A DNA stretch of 64,000 bases from Allobogoriella deserti (GTDB lineage: Bacteria > Actinomycetota > Actinomycetes > Actinomycetales > Actinomycetaceae), in NCBI RefSeq assembly GCF_042680605.1, contig NZ_JBHUEE010000004.1:1-64000 (forward strand). The letters are read 5' to 3'. The stretch's first letter is position 1; each line of letters starts with the position of its first letter. The notes beneath the pieces are model-generated. The model was not told where the DNA came from, did not search any database, and saw only the letters and a list, made by a program, of their open reading frames with translations. Both the position numbers and the translations under genes were made by a program. Shown in pieces: positions 34,255 through 43,558 of this stretch.

Positions 34255-35036
34255 GCACGCCGGCACGCCGCCGTTCCCCGGAGGAGGGGCACGGCCCGAA
34301 CGCGCGTCCCGCACCCCATGACGGCGCGGAACTGTCCTGGCCGCAAGAGGTCTCGCACACGCCGTCGATGAGCATCGGCGCCGTGCTCGCCCTGCTCAAA
34401 CCGGAGTTCCCGGCGGTGACACTGTCCAAGCTGCGTTTCCTCGAGGAGCAGGGACTCGTCTCGCCGCGCCGGACCGGCTCGGGGTACCGGATGTACTCGC
34501 GGGCCGACGCCGAACGCATCCGCTACGCCCTGACCCAGCAGCGCGACAGCTACCTGCCGTTGCGGGTGATCCGCGAACAGCTCGCCGACCTCGACGCCGG
34601 ACGCGAGGTCGAGGCGCCCTCCCGCGCCCGCGTCGTCAGCCGGGACGGGGAGCTCGTGCGTCCGGCCCCGGGCGCCCGGGTCAGCGCGAAAGAGATCTGT
34701 GAATTGACCGGGTGCACCGAGGACGAGCTCGACGAGATGGCCCGGGCTGGCCTGGTGCTGGCCGACACCCGGGGCCGGTTTCCCGGACGCTCGGTGCAGG
34801 TGGTCCAGGCCGCTCTCGCCCTCGGCCGCCACGGCATCACCCCGCGTCATCTGCGCCGGGTGCGTACGGCGGCGGACCGCGAGGCCGACACCATCGACCA
34901 GGTCGTCGCGCCGACAAGGGCCCAGCGCACGGGTGCGGCCCGGGAACGCGGTGCCGCCCAGGCCGGTGAGCTCGCGGAGCTGTACGCCTCGTTGCACGCC
35001 GAGCTGCTGCGTTCCGCCGTCGACGAGCTCGGCTGA
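34251..35036 (+). CDS. ftsR: MerR-family regulator FtsR
   Basis: A 261-residue MerR protein equivalent to Rv1828 and Corynebacterium FtsR, which activates ftsZ expression. The DNA-binding domain is at about 40-110: SIGAVLALLKPEFPAVTLSKLRFLEEQGLVSPRRTGSGYRMYSRADAERI (in parts). A second winged-helix-like unit, VSAKEICELTGCTEDELDEMARAGLV, follows at about 145-170, and a helical end. It starts at GTG 34251 overlapping the garA stop. The two-HTH architecture and the garA neighbourhood make the assignment firm. Role in cell division control is known from Corynebacterium. Confidence 0.87.
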   Translation: MSTPARRRSPEEGHGPNARPAPHDGAELSWPQEVSHTPSMSIGAVLALLKPEFPAVTLSKLRFLEEQGLVSPRRTGSGYRMYSRADAERIRYALTQQRDSYLPLRVIREQLADLDAGREVEAPSRARVVSRDGELVRPAPGARVSAKEICELTGCTEDELDEMARAGLVLADTRGRFPGRSVQVVQAALALGRHGITPRHLRRVRTAADREADTIDQVVAPTRAQRTGAARERGAAQAGELAELYASLHAELLRSAVDELG

Positions 35037-35110
35037 CCGTTCCGTCGGCGCGGCCCGGTGGCTCCGCGACCCGCGATATCTTCCGGGGCGCGTCACCCAG
35101 TCCGGCGTCG

Positions 35111-35116
35111 TACCGT
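35111..35116 (+). promoter_or_regulatory. -10 box for leaderless nuclease-family mRNA
   Basis: TACCGT is followed by 6 nt and then the ATG at 35123. No ribosome-binding site is present. Confidence 0.55.
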
Positions 35117-35122
35117 TGCGGC

Positions 35123-35728
35123 ATGCGCGAGATGGTGGTGCTCGGTGTCCGAGTCTCCGTCCCCGGCAACGAGGTGGTGGTCGTCCTCGGCGAGCCGGGG
35201 GGTACGCGTGTGCTGCCGATCGTCATCGGACCGCGGGAGGGCGCGGCGATCGCGTCGGCACAGGCCGGCCTGGTCCCACCCCGGCCATTGACGCACGACC
35301 TGCTGGTTTCGATCCTCGACCACCTCGGCGTCGGCGTGAAGGAGATCCGCGTGACCCGGGTGGTCGACGGGATCTTCCACGCCGAGATCGAGCTCTCCGG
35401 TGGCCAGGAGGTCGACGCGCGCCCCTCGGACGCGATCGCGATCGCGCTGCGCGCCAAGTGCCCGGTGCTGTGCGACGAGGAGCTGCTCGCCGTCGCCGGT
35501 GTCCCCATCGAGGAAGCCGGTCTGGACCAGGAGGAGGCGCAGCAGCTTCCGGCGGCCGAGAGCGGCGCGGAGGTCCTCGAGCAGTTCCGCGCCTTCCTCG
35601 AGGGCGTCGAGCCGGAGGACTTCGCCACGGGCAGCTCGGCGGGCGGCGAGGGGCACGAGGACGACGATGGCGGCGAGGGAGGCGCGCCGGGCTCAGGACC
35701 GCCGGGCTCGGGACCGGCGGGACGCTGA
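35123..35728 (+). CDS. bifunctional nuclease family protein (DUF151)
   Basis: A 201-residue homologue of Rv1829 and plant BBD nucleases. The core (about 1-135) shows LGVRVSVPGNEVVVVLGEPGG, LPIVIGPREGAAIASAQ, LTHDLLVSILDHLGVGVKEIRVT and ARPSDAIAIALRAKCPV. The C-terminal 60 residues are acidic and Gly-rich without visible fold. Family members have reported DNase and RNase activity, but the role in actinobacteria is unclear. The mRNA is probably leaderless. It sits between the two MerR genes, as in mycobacteria. Confidence 0.88.
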   Translation: MREMVVLGVRVSVPGNEVVVVLGEPGGTRVLPIVIGPREGAAIASAQAGLVPPRPLTHDLLVSILDHLGVGVKEIRVTRVVDGIFHAEIELSGGQEVDARPSDAIAIALRAKCPVLCDEELLAVAGVPIEEAGLDQEEAQQLPAAESGAEVLEQFRAFLEGVEPEDFATGSSAGGEGHEDDDGGEGGAPGSGPPGSGPAGR

Positions 35729-35780
35729 GGGACCACGTTGAAGGACACTGCGCGACCGGACACGACGGCCCTGGCCTAAC

Positions 35781-35793
35781 CCTCAAGTTGAGG
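35781..35793. promoter_or_regulatory. MerR-type inverted repeat
   Basis: CCTCAA-G-TTGAGG is a perfect inverted repeat about 50 bp upstream of the promoter of the second MerR gene. It resembles half of a SoxR/MerR-class operator. It may be bound by FtsR or the ResR-like protein; this is inferred. Confidence 0.5.
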
Positions 35794-35841
35794 ATGAGAC
35801 TCGCCGAGGCAACACGCCGACGGTTCTTGCGGTGTGGTTCG

Positions 35842-35870
35842 TTGACCAGCCCTGGGGCCGGTTCTACGTT
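35842..35870 (+). promoter_or_regulatory. sigma-70-type promoter of the second merR gene
   Basis: TTGACC at 35842-35847 and TACGTT at 35865-35870 are separated by 17 nt. The expected transcription start is near 35877, leaving a leader of about 110 nt before the GTG at 35986. Confidence 0.65.
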
Positions 35871-35985
35871 GGTCACATCCAACGATGACCCGCAGCTACG
35901 GACGGATCGGGACTCGCGCGAGTATCCTCGAACCAGCAGACGGCGGGCGAGTCACTTCGCGAGGCACGAGAGTAGGAGAGTCCCT

Positions 35986-36567
<582 letters not shown>

Positions 36568-36596
36568 TCCGCCCGGCGCAGCACACCTGAGGACCT

Positions 36597-36626
36597 GACC
36601 CCCGTCGTCGCCGGCGGGGGTCTTCT
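36597..36626 (+). terminator. intrinsic terminator after the MerR gene
   Basis: GACCCCCG and CGGGGGTC pair around a short loop and are followed by TTCT, 30 nt after the stop codon. Confidence 0.65.
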
Positions 36627-36667
36627 CGCGCCCCGAGGACGCCATGTCAGTGCCATCCTCCATCCTG

Positions 36668-36683
36668 TCGTACACACGTTCGA
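36668..36683. promoter_or_regulatory. LexA-type SOS box
   Basis: TCGTACACACGTTCGA matches the actinobacterial LexA consensus TCGAAC-N4-GTTCGA with a single mismatch (TCGTAC). It lies 20 nt before the DUF2695 start and exactly in the loop of a possible hairpin (CCTCCATC at 36657-36664 with GATGGAGG at 36685-36692) whose right arm contains the ribosome-binding region. SOS control is inferred. Confidence 0.6.
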
Positions 36684-36702
36684 TGATGGAGGTGGAGAGA
36701 AC

Positions 36703-37098
36703 ATGACCGTCGACGACGGTGTCCGCGCACTGGAGATCGAGCTGGCGGAGCTTGCCGCGGACCTCACCGCGGTGGGCTGGCACGAGTGCGTGCTGTGTTA
36801 CGTCAATCGCATGGTGGTCGCGCACGGGTGTGACGGAACGCTGCGCTGGCTGCGCAGATGGCGGCAGTCGAGCGCGCCCCGCGCGACGAGGCTCGAACGC
36901 CGGGCCGGTCAGGTCGGCGCCTACTGCGACTGCGAGCTCTTCCTCAACGGCTGGGACGTCACGGTCGATATCGTCAGGGACGAGAGCACCGGAGACGAGT
37001 ACTGGCCGGACACGGTCACCGGTTGCCGGGGCGTACCGGCCGGCGTGACGCAGCCGTGCTCGCTGTGGGAGCGGCTCAACGGCGCCACACGCTGGTGA
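36703..37098 (+). CDS. DUF2695 family protein
   Basis: A 131-residue protein. HECVLCYVNRMVVAHGCDGTLRWLRRW in the middle and GAYCDCELFLNGWDV further on fit the DUF2695 pattern, which ends in a CDCE motif. The cysteines (CVLC, CDC) could bind a metal. No function is established. ATG 36703 has GGAGGTGGAGAG upstream. The LexA-like box and the potential hairpin in the leader suggest induction upon DNA damage. It lies alone between a terminator and the siderophore operon. Confidence 0.75.
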   Translation: MTVDDGVRALEIELAELAADLTAVGWHECVLCYVNRMVVAHGCDGTLRWLRRWRQSSAPRATRLERRAGQVGAYCDCELFLNGWDVTVDIVRDESTGDEYWPDTVTGCRGVPAGVTQPCSLWERLNGATRW

Positions 37099-37161
37099 GA
37101 GGCCACCTGAGACAGGACTGGACGAGGCCGGGGTCAATTTGGTTAGTTGTGTGTGCCGTAA

Positions 37162-37180
37162 TTCGGTAAGGCTTACCTTG
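37162..37180 (+). promoter_or_regulatory. IdeR/DtxR iron box of the siderophore operon
   Basis: TTCGGTAAGGCTTACCTTG fits the 19-bp DtxR/IdeR palindrome (TWAGGTWAGSCTWACCTWA) with only end mismatches. A possible -10 box TACCTT (37174-37179) lies inside it, so iron-loaded repressor would block transcription of desA, which starts 20 nt downstream. Confidence 0.8.
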
Positions 37181-37200
37181 CTTCTGAACGGAAGGGCGCC

Positions 37201-38691
37201 GTGACCTCGCTACGACCTCGGACCCCGCACGCCGACCCGTCCCCGACGTACCTGTTTCACCCCGCCAACAGCGCGTTGTATGCCGAGTCCGTGAAGGCCG
37301 CGTTACTCACGGTGGTCAACGCTCAGGCCGGCGCCCACGGCCCGGCGACCGGCACGAGCCCTGCACAGGCCCGGACCAGCGTGAATCAGGTCGACCTCGA
37401 CGCACCATTGCCCGGGCTGGATGCCGCACTCGAGGAGGTCCGGAGGCTGTGGCTCGACGATGCCGTGTGGTTCCACGACCCGGCCTATGCCGCCCACCTG
37501 AACTGTCCGGTCGTCATTCCGGCCGTCGTCGGTGAGCACATCGTGGGCGCGGTCAACAGTTCGCTCGATACGTTCGACCAGAGCGTCGGAGCCACGATGA
37601 TCGAGCAGCGCCTGATCCGCTGGGTCGCTGACCGCGCACGCCTCGGCGCTCACGCGGACGGTGTGTTCACGTCCGGAGGTTCACAATCAAACCTGCAAGC
37701 GCTCATTGTCGCGCGCCGGCGGACGCCAGCCGCACCGGCCGACCGAGTCCGCGTCTTCACGTCTGCGGAAAGCCACTTCTCGATCGAGAAGTCGGCGGCG
37801 ATCATGGGCATGCCGCCGGAGGCAGTCATCGCGATCCCGGTCGACGCCGCCCACCGTATGGACACCGAGGCACTGGCGAACGCCATACGCAGGTCTGCCG
37901 CACGCGGAGAAGTTCCGCTTGCCGTCGTCGCGACAGCCGGCACCACGGACTTCGGAGCGATCGACCCCCTGGAGGACATCGCCGACGTGTGCGCCGCGGC
38001 CGGTACCTGGTTCCACGTGGACGCGGCCTACGGTGGCGGGCTCCTCGTGTCCCGGAAGCGCCGCGGCCTCCTCGCCGGGATCGAGCGAGCGGACTCCGTG
38101 ACAATCGACTTTCACAAGACCTACTTCCAGCCGGTCTCCTCCTCGGCGCTGCTCGTGCGCGACGCAGCGGCCCTCCAGGCCGTCACCTGGCACGCGGACT
38201 ACCTCAACCCGACGGGCTCGGGCAATCCGGACCAGGTGAACAAGAGCCTGCAGACGACCCGGCGGTTCGACGCACTGAAGTTGTGGCTCACGCTGCGCGT
38301 GATGGGACCAGACCTGGTCGGCGACTACCTGGACGATGCGATCGACCTTGCCCAGGCGGTCCACGCCGCCATGGCACAGATGGACGACCTCGAGATCGCT
38401 GCACCGCCGCATCTCAGCACGATCGTCTTCCGCTATCGGCCCGCCGACCCACCGGAGGACGCCGAACTCGACGAGGTCAACGACGCAATCCGCTCCGAGC
38501 TTTATCGGAGCGGTACTGCCATGGTCGCGGCCACCTCGGTGAACGGCCGCAGGCATCTCAAACTGACTCTGCTGAATCCCATGGCGAGCCTGGAGGACAT
38601 CCTCGTGATCGTGGCGCACGTCCGGAGAATCGGCCAGCGGATGACACTCCTGCGGCGGCGGTCGGCCGCGACGGGGAGTGCTCACCAATGA
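37201..38691 (+). CDS. desA: PLP-dependent lysine/diaminobutyrate decarboxylase (DesA-like)
   Basis: A 496-residue group II decarboxylase. It makes the diamine for a hydroxamate siderophore (cadaverine in desferrioxamine pathways). The PLP site is TIDFHKTYFQPVSSSALLVRD with the Schiff-base Lys. Upstream, TAGTTDFGAIDPLEDIADVCAAAGTWFHVDAAYGGG (in parts) and TSGGSQSNLQAL are typical. The GTG start follows GGAAGG. It is the first gene after the iron box and overlaps desB by ATGA. Substrate is inferred from the downstream desB and desC-desD genes. L-2,4-diaminobutyrate decarboxylase is the family-level alternative. Confidence 0.85.
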   Translation: MTSLRPRTPHADPSPTYLFHPANSALYAESVKAALLTVVNAQAGAHGPATGTSPAQARTSVNQVDLDAPLPGLDAALEEVRRLWLDDAVWFHDPAYAAHLNCPVVIPAVVGEHIVGAVNSSLDTFDQSVGATMIEQRLIRWVADRARLGAHADGVFTSGGSQSNLQALIVARRRTPAAPADRVRVFTSAESHFSIEKSAAIMGMPPEAVIAIPVDAAHRMDTEALANAIRRSAARGEVPLAVVATAGTTDFGAIDPLEDIADVCAAAGTWFHVDAAYGGGLLVSRKRRGLLAGIERADSVTIDFHKTYFQPVSSSALLVRDAAALQAVTWHADYLNPTGSGNPDQVNKSLQTTRRFDALKLWLTLRVMGPDLVGDYLDDAIDLAQAVHAAMAQMDDLEIAAPPHLSTIVFRYRPADPPEDAELDEVNDAIRSELYRSGTAMVAATSVNGRRHLKLTLLNPMASLEDILVIVAHVRRIGQRMTLLRRRSAATGSAHQ

Positions 38692-40013
38692 GGGGCGGCC
38701 GTGTCCACGACGTTGTCGGCGTCGGGCTGGGCCCGTTCAACCTCGGGCTCGCATGCCTGCTCGATCCTGTGACGGAGGTCGACGCTGTGTTCCTCGAGGC
38801 TCGGAGCCGGTTCGCCTGGCATCCAGGGATGTTGCTCCCGCGCGCGACACTCCAGGTGCCGTTCCTTGCGGACCTGGTGACTATGGCTGATCCGACGTCA
38901 CCGTTCTCATATCTGTCGTTCCTCAAGGACGTCGGGCGGTTGTATCCGTTCTACATCCGCGAATCGTTCTACCCGCTGCGCCGAGAGTATGACGAGTACT
39001 GCCGATGGGCGGCCGACCGGCTCTCGTCCGTGCGGTTCGGTGCCGAGGTGGCTCGGATCGAGCACGACGGCGCGTCCTACGTCCTGCACACCCGTACGGG
39101 AGAGGTCTATCGGGGTCTGCGCCTGGTGCTGGGCACCGGCACCAGCCCGTACGTGCCGACAGAACTGCGCCGGATACTGAAGGAGCCCGGTGTCACGCAC
39201 TCTGCCCACTATCTGTCGCACAAACCGGACCTCCAGGCACGACGGACGATCACTGTTGTCGGCAGTGGGCAGTCGGCGGCGGAGGTGTATGCCGACCTGC
39301 TTGCCGAGATCGACGACCACGAGTACGAGCTCGTCTGGCTCACCCGCTCACCGCGGTTCTTCCCGATGGAGTACACGAAACTCACCCTCGAGATGACGTC
39401 ACCGGACTACACGCGGTACTTCCAGTCGTTGCCCGAAGCCCGGCGGCACACGTTGCTGCGGGAACAGCGCAGCTTGTACAAGGGCATCAGCGCCGAGACC
39501 GTCAACGAGATCTACGACGCGCTCTATGCCCGCCAGGTCGCGGGCGGCACTGATACGAGCCTGCTGACCTCGACCGCCGTCGTCGGCGCGCGCCGGGCGT
39601 CCGGTGGATACGAGCTGGAGTTGCGCCATCTCGAGTCCGGCGAGGCCTACACGTTGAGGACCGACGCCGTCATCGCCGCCACCGGTTACCGCGGCCATGT
39701 GCCCGAGTTCTTGACCCCGATCCGCGACCGGATCGCCCTGGATGAGCAGGGGAGATATGCGGCCGACGAGCAGTATGCCGTCGACCACGCCCGGCGCGAG
39801 ATCTTCGTTCAGAACGGGGAGGAGCACACGCACGGATTCGTGGCGCCCGACCTCGGCATGGGGGCGTTCCGAAACTCCGTCATCATCGCAGCCCTGCTCG
39901 GTCGGGAGGTCTACCCCGTCGAATCGCGCATCGCGTTCCAGGAGTTCGGTGCGCCATCACGCTTGACCGACAACGCACCGGCCGGGGCGGGGCGCGAAGG
40001 AGCCGCCCGATGA
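38688..40013 (+). CDS. desB: lysine/cadaverine N-monooxygenase (DesB-like)
   Basis: A 441-residue flavin-dependent N-hydroxylase of the IucD/PvdA family. It should N-hydroxylate a diamine for hydroxamate formation. The FAD motif GVGLGPFNLGLACLLD is near residues 10-26. FAWHPGMLLPRATLQVPFLADLVTMADPTSPFSYLSFL is the family hallmark (residues about 42-78, in parts). VVGSGQSAAEVYADLL binds NADPH, and a C-terminal ATGYRGHVPEF ends the cofactor site. The ATG overlaps the desA stop and the gene overlaps the next by 4 nt. Confidence 0.9.
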   Translation: MRGGRVHDVVGVGLGPFNLGLACLLDPVTEVDAVFLEARSRFAWHPGMLLPRATLQVPFLADLVTMADPTSPFSYLSFLKDVGRLYPFYIRESFYPLRREYDEYCRWAADRLSSVRFGAEVARIEHDGASYVLHTRTGEVYRGLRLVLGTGTSPYVPTELRRILKEPGVTHSAHYLSHKPDLQARRTITVVGSGQSAAEVYADLLAEIDDHEYELVWLTRSPRFFPMEYTKLTLEMTSPDYTRYFQSLPEARRHTLLREQRSLYKGISAETVNEIYDALYARQVAGGTDTSLLTSTAVVGARRASGGYELELRHLESGEAYTLRTDAVIAATGYRGHVPEFLTPIRDRIALDEQGRYAADEQYAVDHARREIFVQNGEEHTHGFVAPDLGMGAFRNSVIIAALLGREVYPVESRIAFQEFGAPSRLTDNAPAGAGREGAAR

Positions 40014-42346
40014 TCAACTTCGACCCGGTTGACATCGATCGCGATCTCGTCACGATCCACCGGTGGGTGCGGGATCCGCACGCGGCGTTCTGGATGATGC
40101 AGGAGGCCACGCCACAGGACGTGCGCCGGGAACTGACGACGTTGACCACGCCACCGCACCGCGCGTTCCTCGGGCGCCTCGACGGCCGTCCCGTCGCCCT
40201 GCTGGCCACGTACGACCCGGCTTCCTCGCCGCTGGACGGCGTTCCTGAGCTCCGGCCGGGGGACCTGGGGATGCACATTCTCATCGCGCCGGCCACGGGC
40301 GAGCGCGTGCCCGGATTCACCACCGAAGTCTTCCGCGACGCGCTCGCGCTCTGCTTCTCCGATCCGACGGTCGCACGGGTCGTTGTCGAACCGGACGTGC
40401 GCAACGAGGCCGTGCGCCGGAAGAACGTACAAGCTGGTTTCGAGGAGGTACGGCCGGTCGAGCTACCGGACAAGACCGCGATCTTCTCCGTGTGTGAGAA
40501 GGCGGCCTTCCAGCATGCCGCCGCCGTTGACCACCTGACACCTCGGAATCTCGACGCAGCCCAGCGCCGGCTGGTGGCCAAGGCGATCGGCGAGTACACG
40601 CACGAGCGCCTCATCGCACCACAGCCGCTGGCGAACGGACGGTGGAGGCTCGAGACCGCGGGATCGGTGTACACCTTCACGGCTCACCGGTATGCCCTCG
40701 ATCACTGGGTCGTCGAACCGGCAACGATACGCCGGGAGTCCGGGGGCCGACGCTTACCGGTCGATGCTCAAGTCCTCGTGGCGGAGCTGGCGCCGGCGTT
40801 AGGCGTGCCGGATAAGGTGCTCCCGGTCTATGTCGAGGAGGTCGCCTCCACGCTCGCGGCAGCCTCCTGGACGATTGCCCGGAAGCGGCACACGAGCGCC
40901 TCCCTCGCCTCGGCGCTCACCGACCCGCATGCGCCGGTGGACAAGACCTATCAACTGCTCGAAGGAGCGATGACGGAGGGGCATCCGGCGTTCGTGGCCA
41001 ACAACGGCCGCATCGGATTCGGAGTCGACGACTACGCCCGATACGCACCTGAAGTGGCGGAGCCGGTCCGCCTGCACTGGGTCGCGGTGCGTCGCAGTCA
41101 CGGCGTCATGACCCTCGGCGAGCAGACCGACGAGAGCGCCTTCTATCGCACGGAGCTCGGCGCGTCAGCGCTGACCGGGTTCCGGCGTCGCCTCGAGGCA
41201 CACGATCTGGACCCGGACGACTACTTCTACCTTCCGGTACATCCCTGGCAGTGGCAGAACAAGCTCGCGATCACCTTGGCACCTGATGTCGCCCGGCGGG
41301 ACGTCGTCGATCTCGGGATTGGCGCAGACCACTACGTGCCCCAGCAGTCGATTCGCACGTTCTTCAACACCACCCACCCCGAGCGCCACTACGTCAAGAC
41401 CGCCCTGTCGATCCAGAACATGGGCTTCGTGCGGGGGCTGTCGCCCGCCTATATGCGGGCAACCCCGGCGATCAACGACTGGGTCGCCGGCCTGGTGCGG
41501 GCCGACCCGGAGCTGCGCACCTGCGGCTTCGACGTCCTGCGTGAAGTCGCAGCCGCGGGCTACACGGGCGACGCCTTCCATCGTCACACCGGACACGGAC
41601 CGCACCAGAAGATGTTGGCAGCCCTGTGGCGTGAGAGCCCTCTGGACCGGGTCCGGCCGGGTGAGCACCTCACCACCATGGCGGCCCTGCTTCATCGTGA
41701 CCGGGACGGCCACAGCCTTGCCGGCGCCCTGCTGCGGGCGTCAGGGCTCTGCGCGGAGGAATGGGTCCGCTCCTACCTCACGGCCTATCTGCGCCCGCTC
41801 GTCCACTGTCTCCTCGCCTACAACCTGGCCTTCATGCCACATGGTGAGAACCTCATCCTGGTCCTTCGCGACGGGGTTCCGCAGCGCGTGCTGATCAAGG
41901 ACGTCGGCGAGGAGGTCGCTGTCATGGGTGACCTTCCGTTGCCGTCCGCCGTCGAGCGCATCCGTGCCTATGTCCCTGATCCGGCGACCCGAGCGCTGGC
42001 GATCCACACCGACGTCCTCGACGGCGTGCTGCGGTTCGTCGCCGCAATCCTCGACGCGGACGGTGCGCTGCCGGAAGCAGACTTCTGGAGAATCTGCCGC
42101 GACGTGGTCACCGCCCATGCAGCGGACCATCCGGAACTGGCGCGCGAAGCTGCGGAGGTCGATCTGCTGCGTCCGTACTTCGCTCATTCGTGCCTCAACC
42201 GGCTTCAGTTGCGAAACGCCACGGAGATGGTCGACATCACGGACCAGGAGTCATCCCTGTTGTTCGCCGGAGAGATGCCCAACCCGATCGCACGCGATGA
42301 CGAGGGCGACGCTCTCCGACCGTCACGTGACGAGTCACGACGGTAG
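40010..42346 (+). CDS. desCD: fused acyltransferase and NIS siderophore synthetase (DesC-DesD)
   Basis: A 778-residue fusion. Residues 1-165 are an IucB/DesC-like acyltransferase (TIHRWVRDPHAAFWMMQ, AFLGRLDGRPVALLATYDP, GMHILIAP). Residues about 175-760 are an IucA/IucC-type NRPS-independent siderophore synthetase: LEGAMTEGHPAFVANNGRIGFGVDDY, YLPVHPWQWQNKLAIT, RTFFNTTHPERHYVKTALSIQNMGFVRGLSP, AYNLAFMPHGENLILVL and LIKDVGEEVAVMGDL are all in order. DesC would acylate the N-hydroxydiamine and DesD condense and cyclise it. In Streptomyces desC and desD are separate genes. It ends 19 nt before a convergent reductase gene. Confidence 0.9.
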   Translation: MINFDPVDIDRDLVTIHRWVRDPHAAFWMMQEATPQDVRRELTTLTTPPHRAFLGRLDGRPVALLATYDPASSPLDGVPELRPGDLGMHILIAPATGERVPGFTTEVFRDALALCFSDPTVARVVVEPDVRNEAVRRKNVQAGFEEVRPVELPDKTAIFSVCEKAAFQHAAAVDHLTPRNLDAAQRRLVAKAIGEYTHERLIAPQPLANGRWRLETAGSVYTFTAHRYALDHWVVEPATIRRESGGRRLPVDAQVLVAELAPALGVPDKVLPVYVEEVASTLAAASWTIARKRHTSASLASALTDPHAPVDKTYQLLEGAMTEGHPAFVANNGRIGFGVDDYARYAPEVAEPVRLHWVAVRRSHGVMTLGEQTDESAFYRTELGASALTGFRRRLEAHDLDPDDYFYLPVHPWQWQNKLAITLAPDVARRDVVDLGIGADHYVPQQSIRTFFNTTHPERHYVKTALSIQNMGFVRGLSPAYMRATPAINDWVAGLVRADPELRTCGFDVLREVAAAGYTGDAFHRHTGHGPHQKMLAALWRESPLDRVRPGEHLTTMAALLHRDRDGHSLAGALLRASGLCAEEWVRSYLTAYLRPLVHCLLAYNLAFMPHGENLILVLRDGVPQRVLIKDVGEEVAVMGDLPLPSAVERIRAYVPDPATRALAIHTDVLDGVLRFVAAILDADGALPEADFWRICRDVVTAHAADHPELAREAAEVDLLRPYFAHSCLNRLQLRNATEMVDITDQESSLLFAGEMPNPIARDDEGDALRPSRDESRR

Positions 42347-42365
42347 GTCCCGTCAGCGGGTCGGC

Positions 42366-43349
42366 TCACGTATTGGCCCGCTCCTCGGCGGCGATCCGGC
42401 GCTCGAGTTCCTCGAGTGGGACCGAACCGGGTTCGCCGCCGCTGGCGACGAGTTCGTTCGCGAGCCGCTGAAGCGTGGTGTTGACGGGCGTCGGGACGCC
42501 GTGCAGCCGCCCGAGCAGGACGATCTCGCCGTTGAGGTGGTCGGTCTCGATGTCGGGGGAGTGCCGGGCCAGCGACTGCCACGACGAACTGCCAGGGTGC
42601 GGCGCGCCCGGCACCTCACCGAGGGTGAGGACGGACTCGCGGCGGGCCTTGTCCTCCGCCGCTGGCACGGCGTCGATGCCTGCGGCGGCCAGGCAGGCGT
42701 CGGCTTCGGCGGCGGCGCGTTCCCACAGTCCGGTGCCGAACTGTCGGCCGGTGGCCGCGCCGATCGCGTTGGAGAGGTTCATGATGAGTTTGCGCCACTT
42801 CCAGCGCATGATGTCCGTCCGGGCCTGCGAGGCCAGTGTCGACTCCTCGAACGCGGCGGCGATCGAGCGTGCCGTCTCGTCGACGCCGTCGGGGTAGCGG
42901 CCGATGTCCAGGACACCGGTGACGGGGGAGTAGTAGGCAGTGACCACGCCAGGTTGGAGGTGAGCGGCCATGAGAGCGACCATGACGCCGTAGACGTGGG
43001 GGAAGCGGCGCAGGGCTTCACGCTCGTTGTTCACGCCGTTCTGCAGGCACACGACAGGGACGTCGTCCGGTGCCACGGCTGCCAGGTCATGCAGGACGGA
43101 GGCCGTGTGCTGGCTCTTCACGCACAGCAGCACCACCTCGTCCCCGCGCCAGTCGATGGCCGCGGGATGGCCGACCACGTCGAGCGGTACGCGCTGCGAG
43201 CCCGTGGGATCGTGAATCTGCAAGCCGTGTGCTGCCACGGCCTCGAGGTGGTCGCCGCGGGCGATCGCCGTGACGTCATGGCCGTGCTGGTGCAGCCGGG
43301 CGCCGACCACGCCGCCGATCGCGCCGGCACCGTAAACGACGAAACGCAT
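42366..43349 (-). CDS. 2-dehydropantoate 2-reductase-like protein
   Basis: A 327-residue ketopantoate reductase fold. The Rossmann motif VVYGAGAIGGVVGARL is at residues 4-19, and CVKSQHTASVL and CLQNGVNNEREALRRF follow. The C-terminal domain has the conserved KWRKLIMNLSNAIGA. It would reduce 2-dehydropantoate to pantoate with NADPH (coenzyme A synthesis), but several actinobacterial paralogues have unknown substrates. ATG 43349 has GGGGAGG upstream. It is convergent with the siderophore operon and shows no operon partners. Confidence 0.85.
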   Translation of the reverse strand: MRFVVYGAGAIGGVVGARLHQHGHDVTAIARGDHLEAVAAHGLQIHDPTGSQRVPLDVVGHPAAIDWRGDEVVLLCVKSQHTASVLHDLAAVAPDDVPVVCLQNGVNNEREALRRFPHVYGVMVALMAAHLQPGVVTAYYSPVTGVLDIGRYPDGVDETARSIAAAFEESTLASQARTDIMRWKWRKLIMNLSNAIGAATGRQFGTGLWERAAAEADACLAAAGIDAVPAAEDKARRESVLTLGEVPGAPHPGSSSWQSLARHSPDIETDHLNGEIVLLGRLHGVPTPVNTTLQRLANELVASGGEPGSVPLEELERRIAAEERANT

Positions 43350-43546
43350 GAGCCTCCCCGGATCGTGACAGGTATCGAGACAGACGTGGGCCACAGCAGG
43401 CTTCCACCGCTCGGTTCAGGACACAAGAAGCGCTCGGCGGCCGGGCAGAGCGCTGGGTCGTGGCCACGACATGTCAAGGCGGCGAGGAGATCATGAACAT
43501 GCGAGTTCGTGTGCTTGAGACCGGCCCCAGACCGGGGTACGACTCC

Positions 43547-43552
43547 TAGCAT
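43547..43552 (+). promoter_or_regulatory. -10 box for leaderless LLM oxidoreductase mRNA
   Basis: TAGCAT is followed by 6 nt and then the ATG at 43559. An AAGG directly before the ATG is too close to serve as a Shine-Dalgarno sequence. Confidence 0.5.
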
Positions 43553-43558
43553 CGAAGG

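Noticed and set aside
43350..43558. Small gene between the reductase and LLM genes
   Set aside because: Only an eight-codon frame (MFMISSPP) was found on the minus strand; no supporting context.
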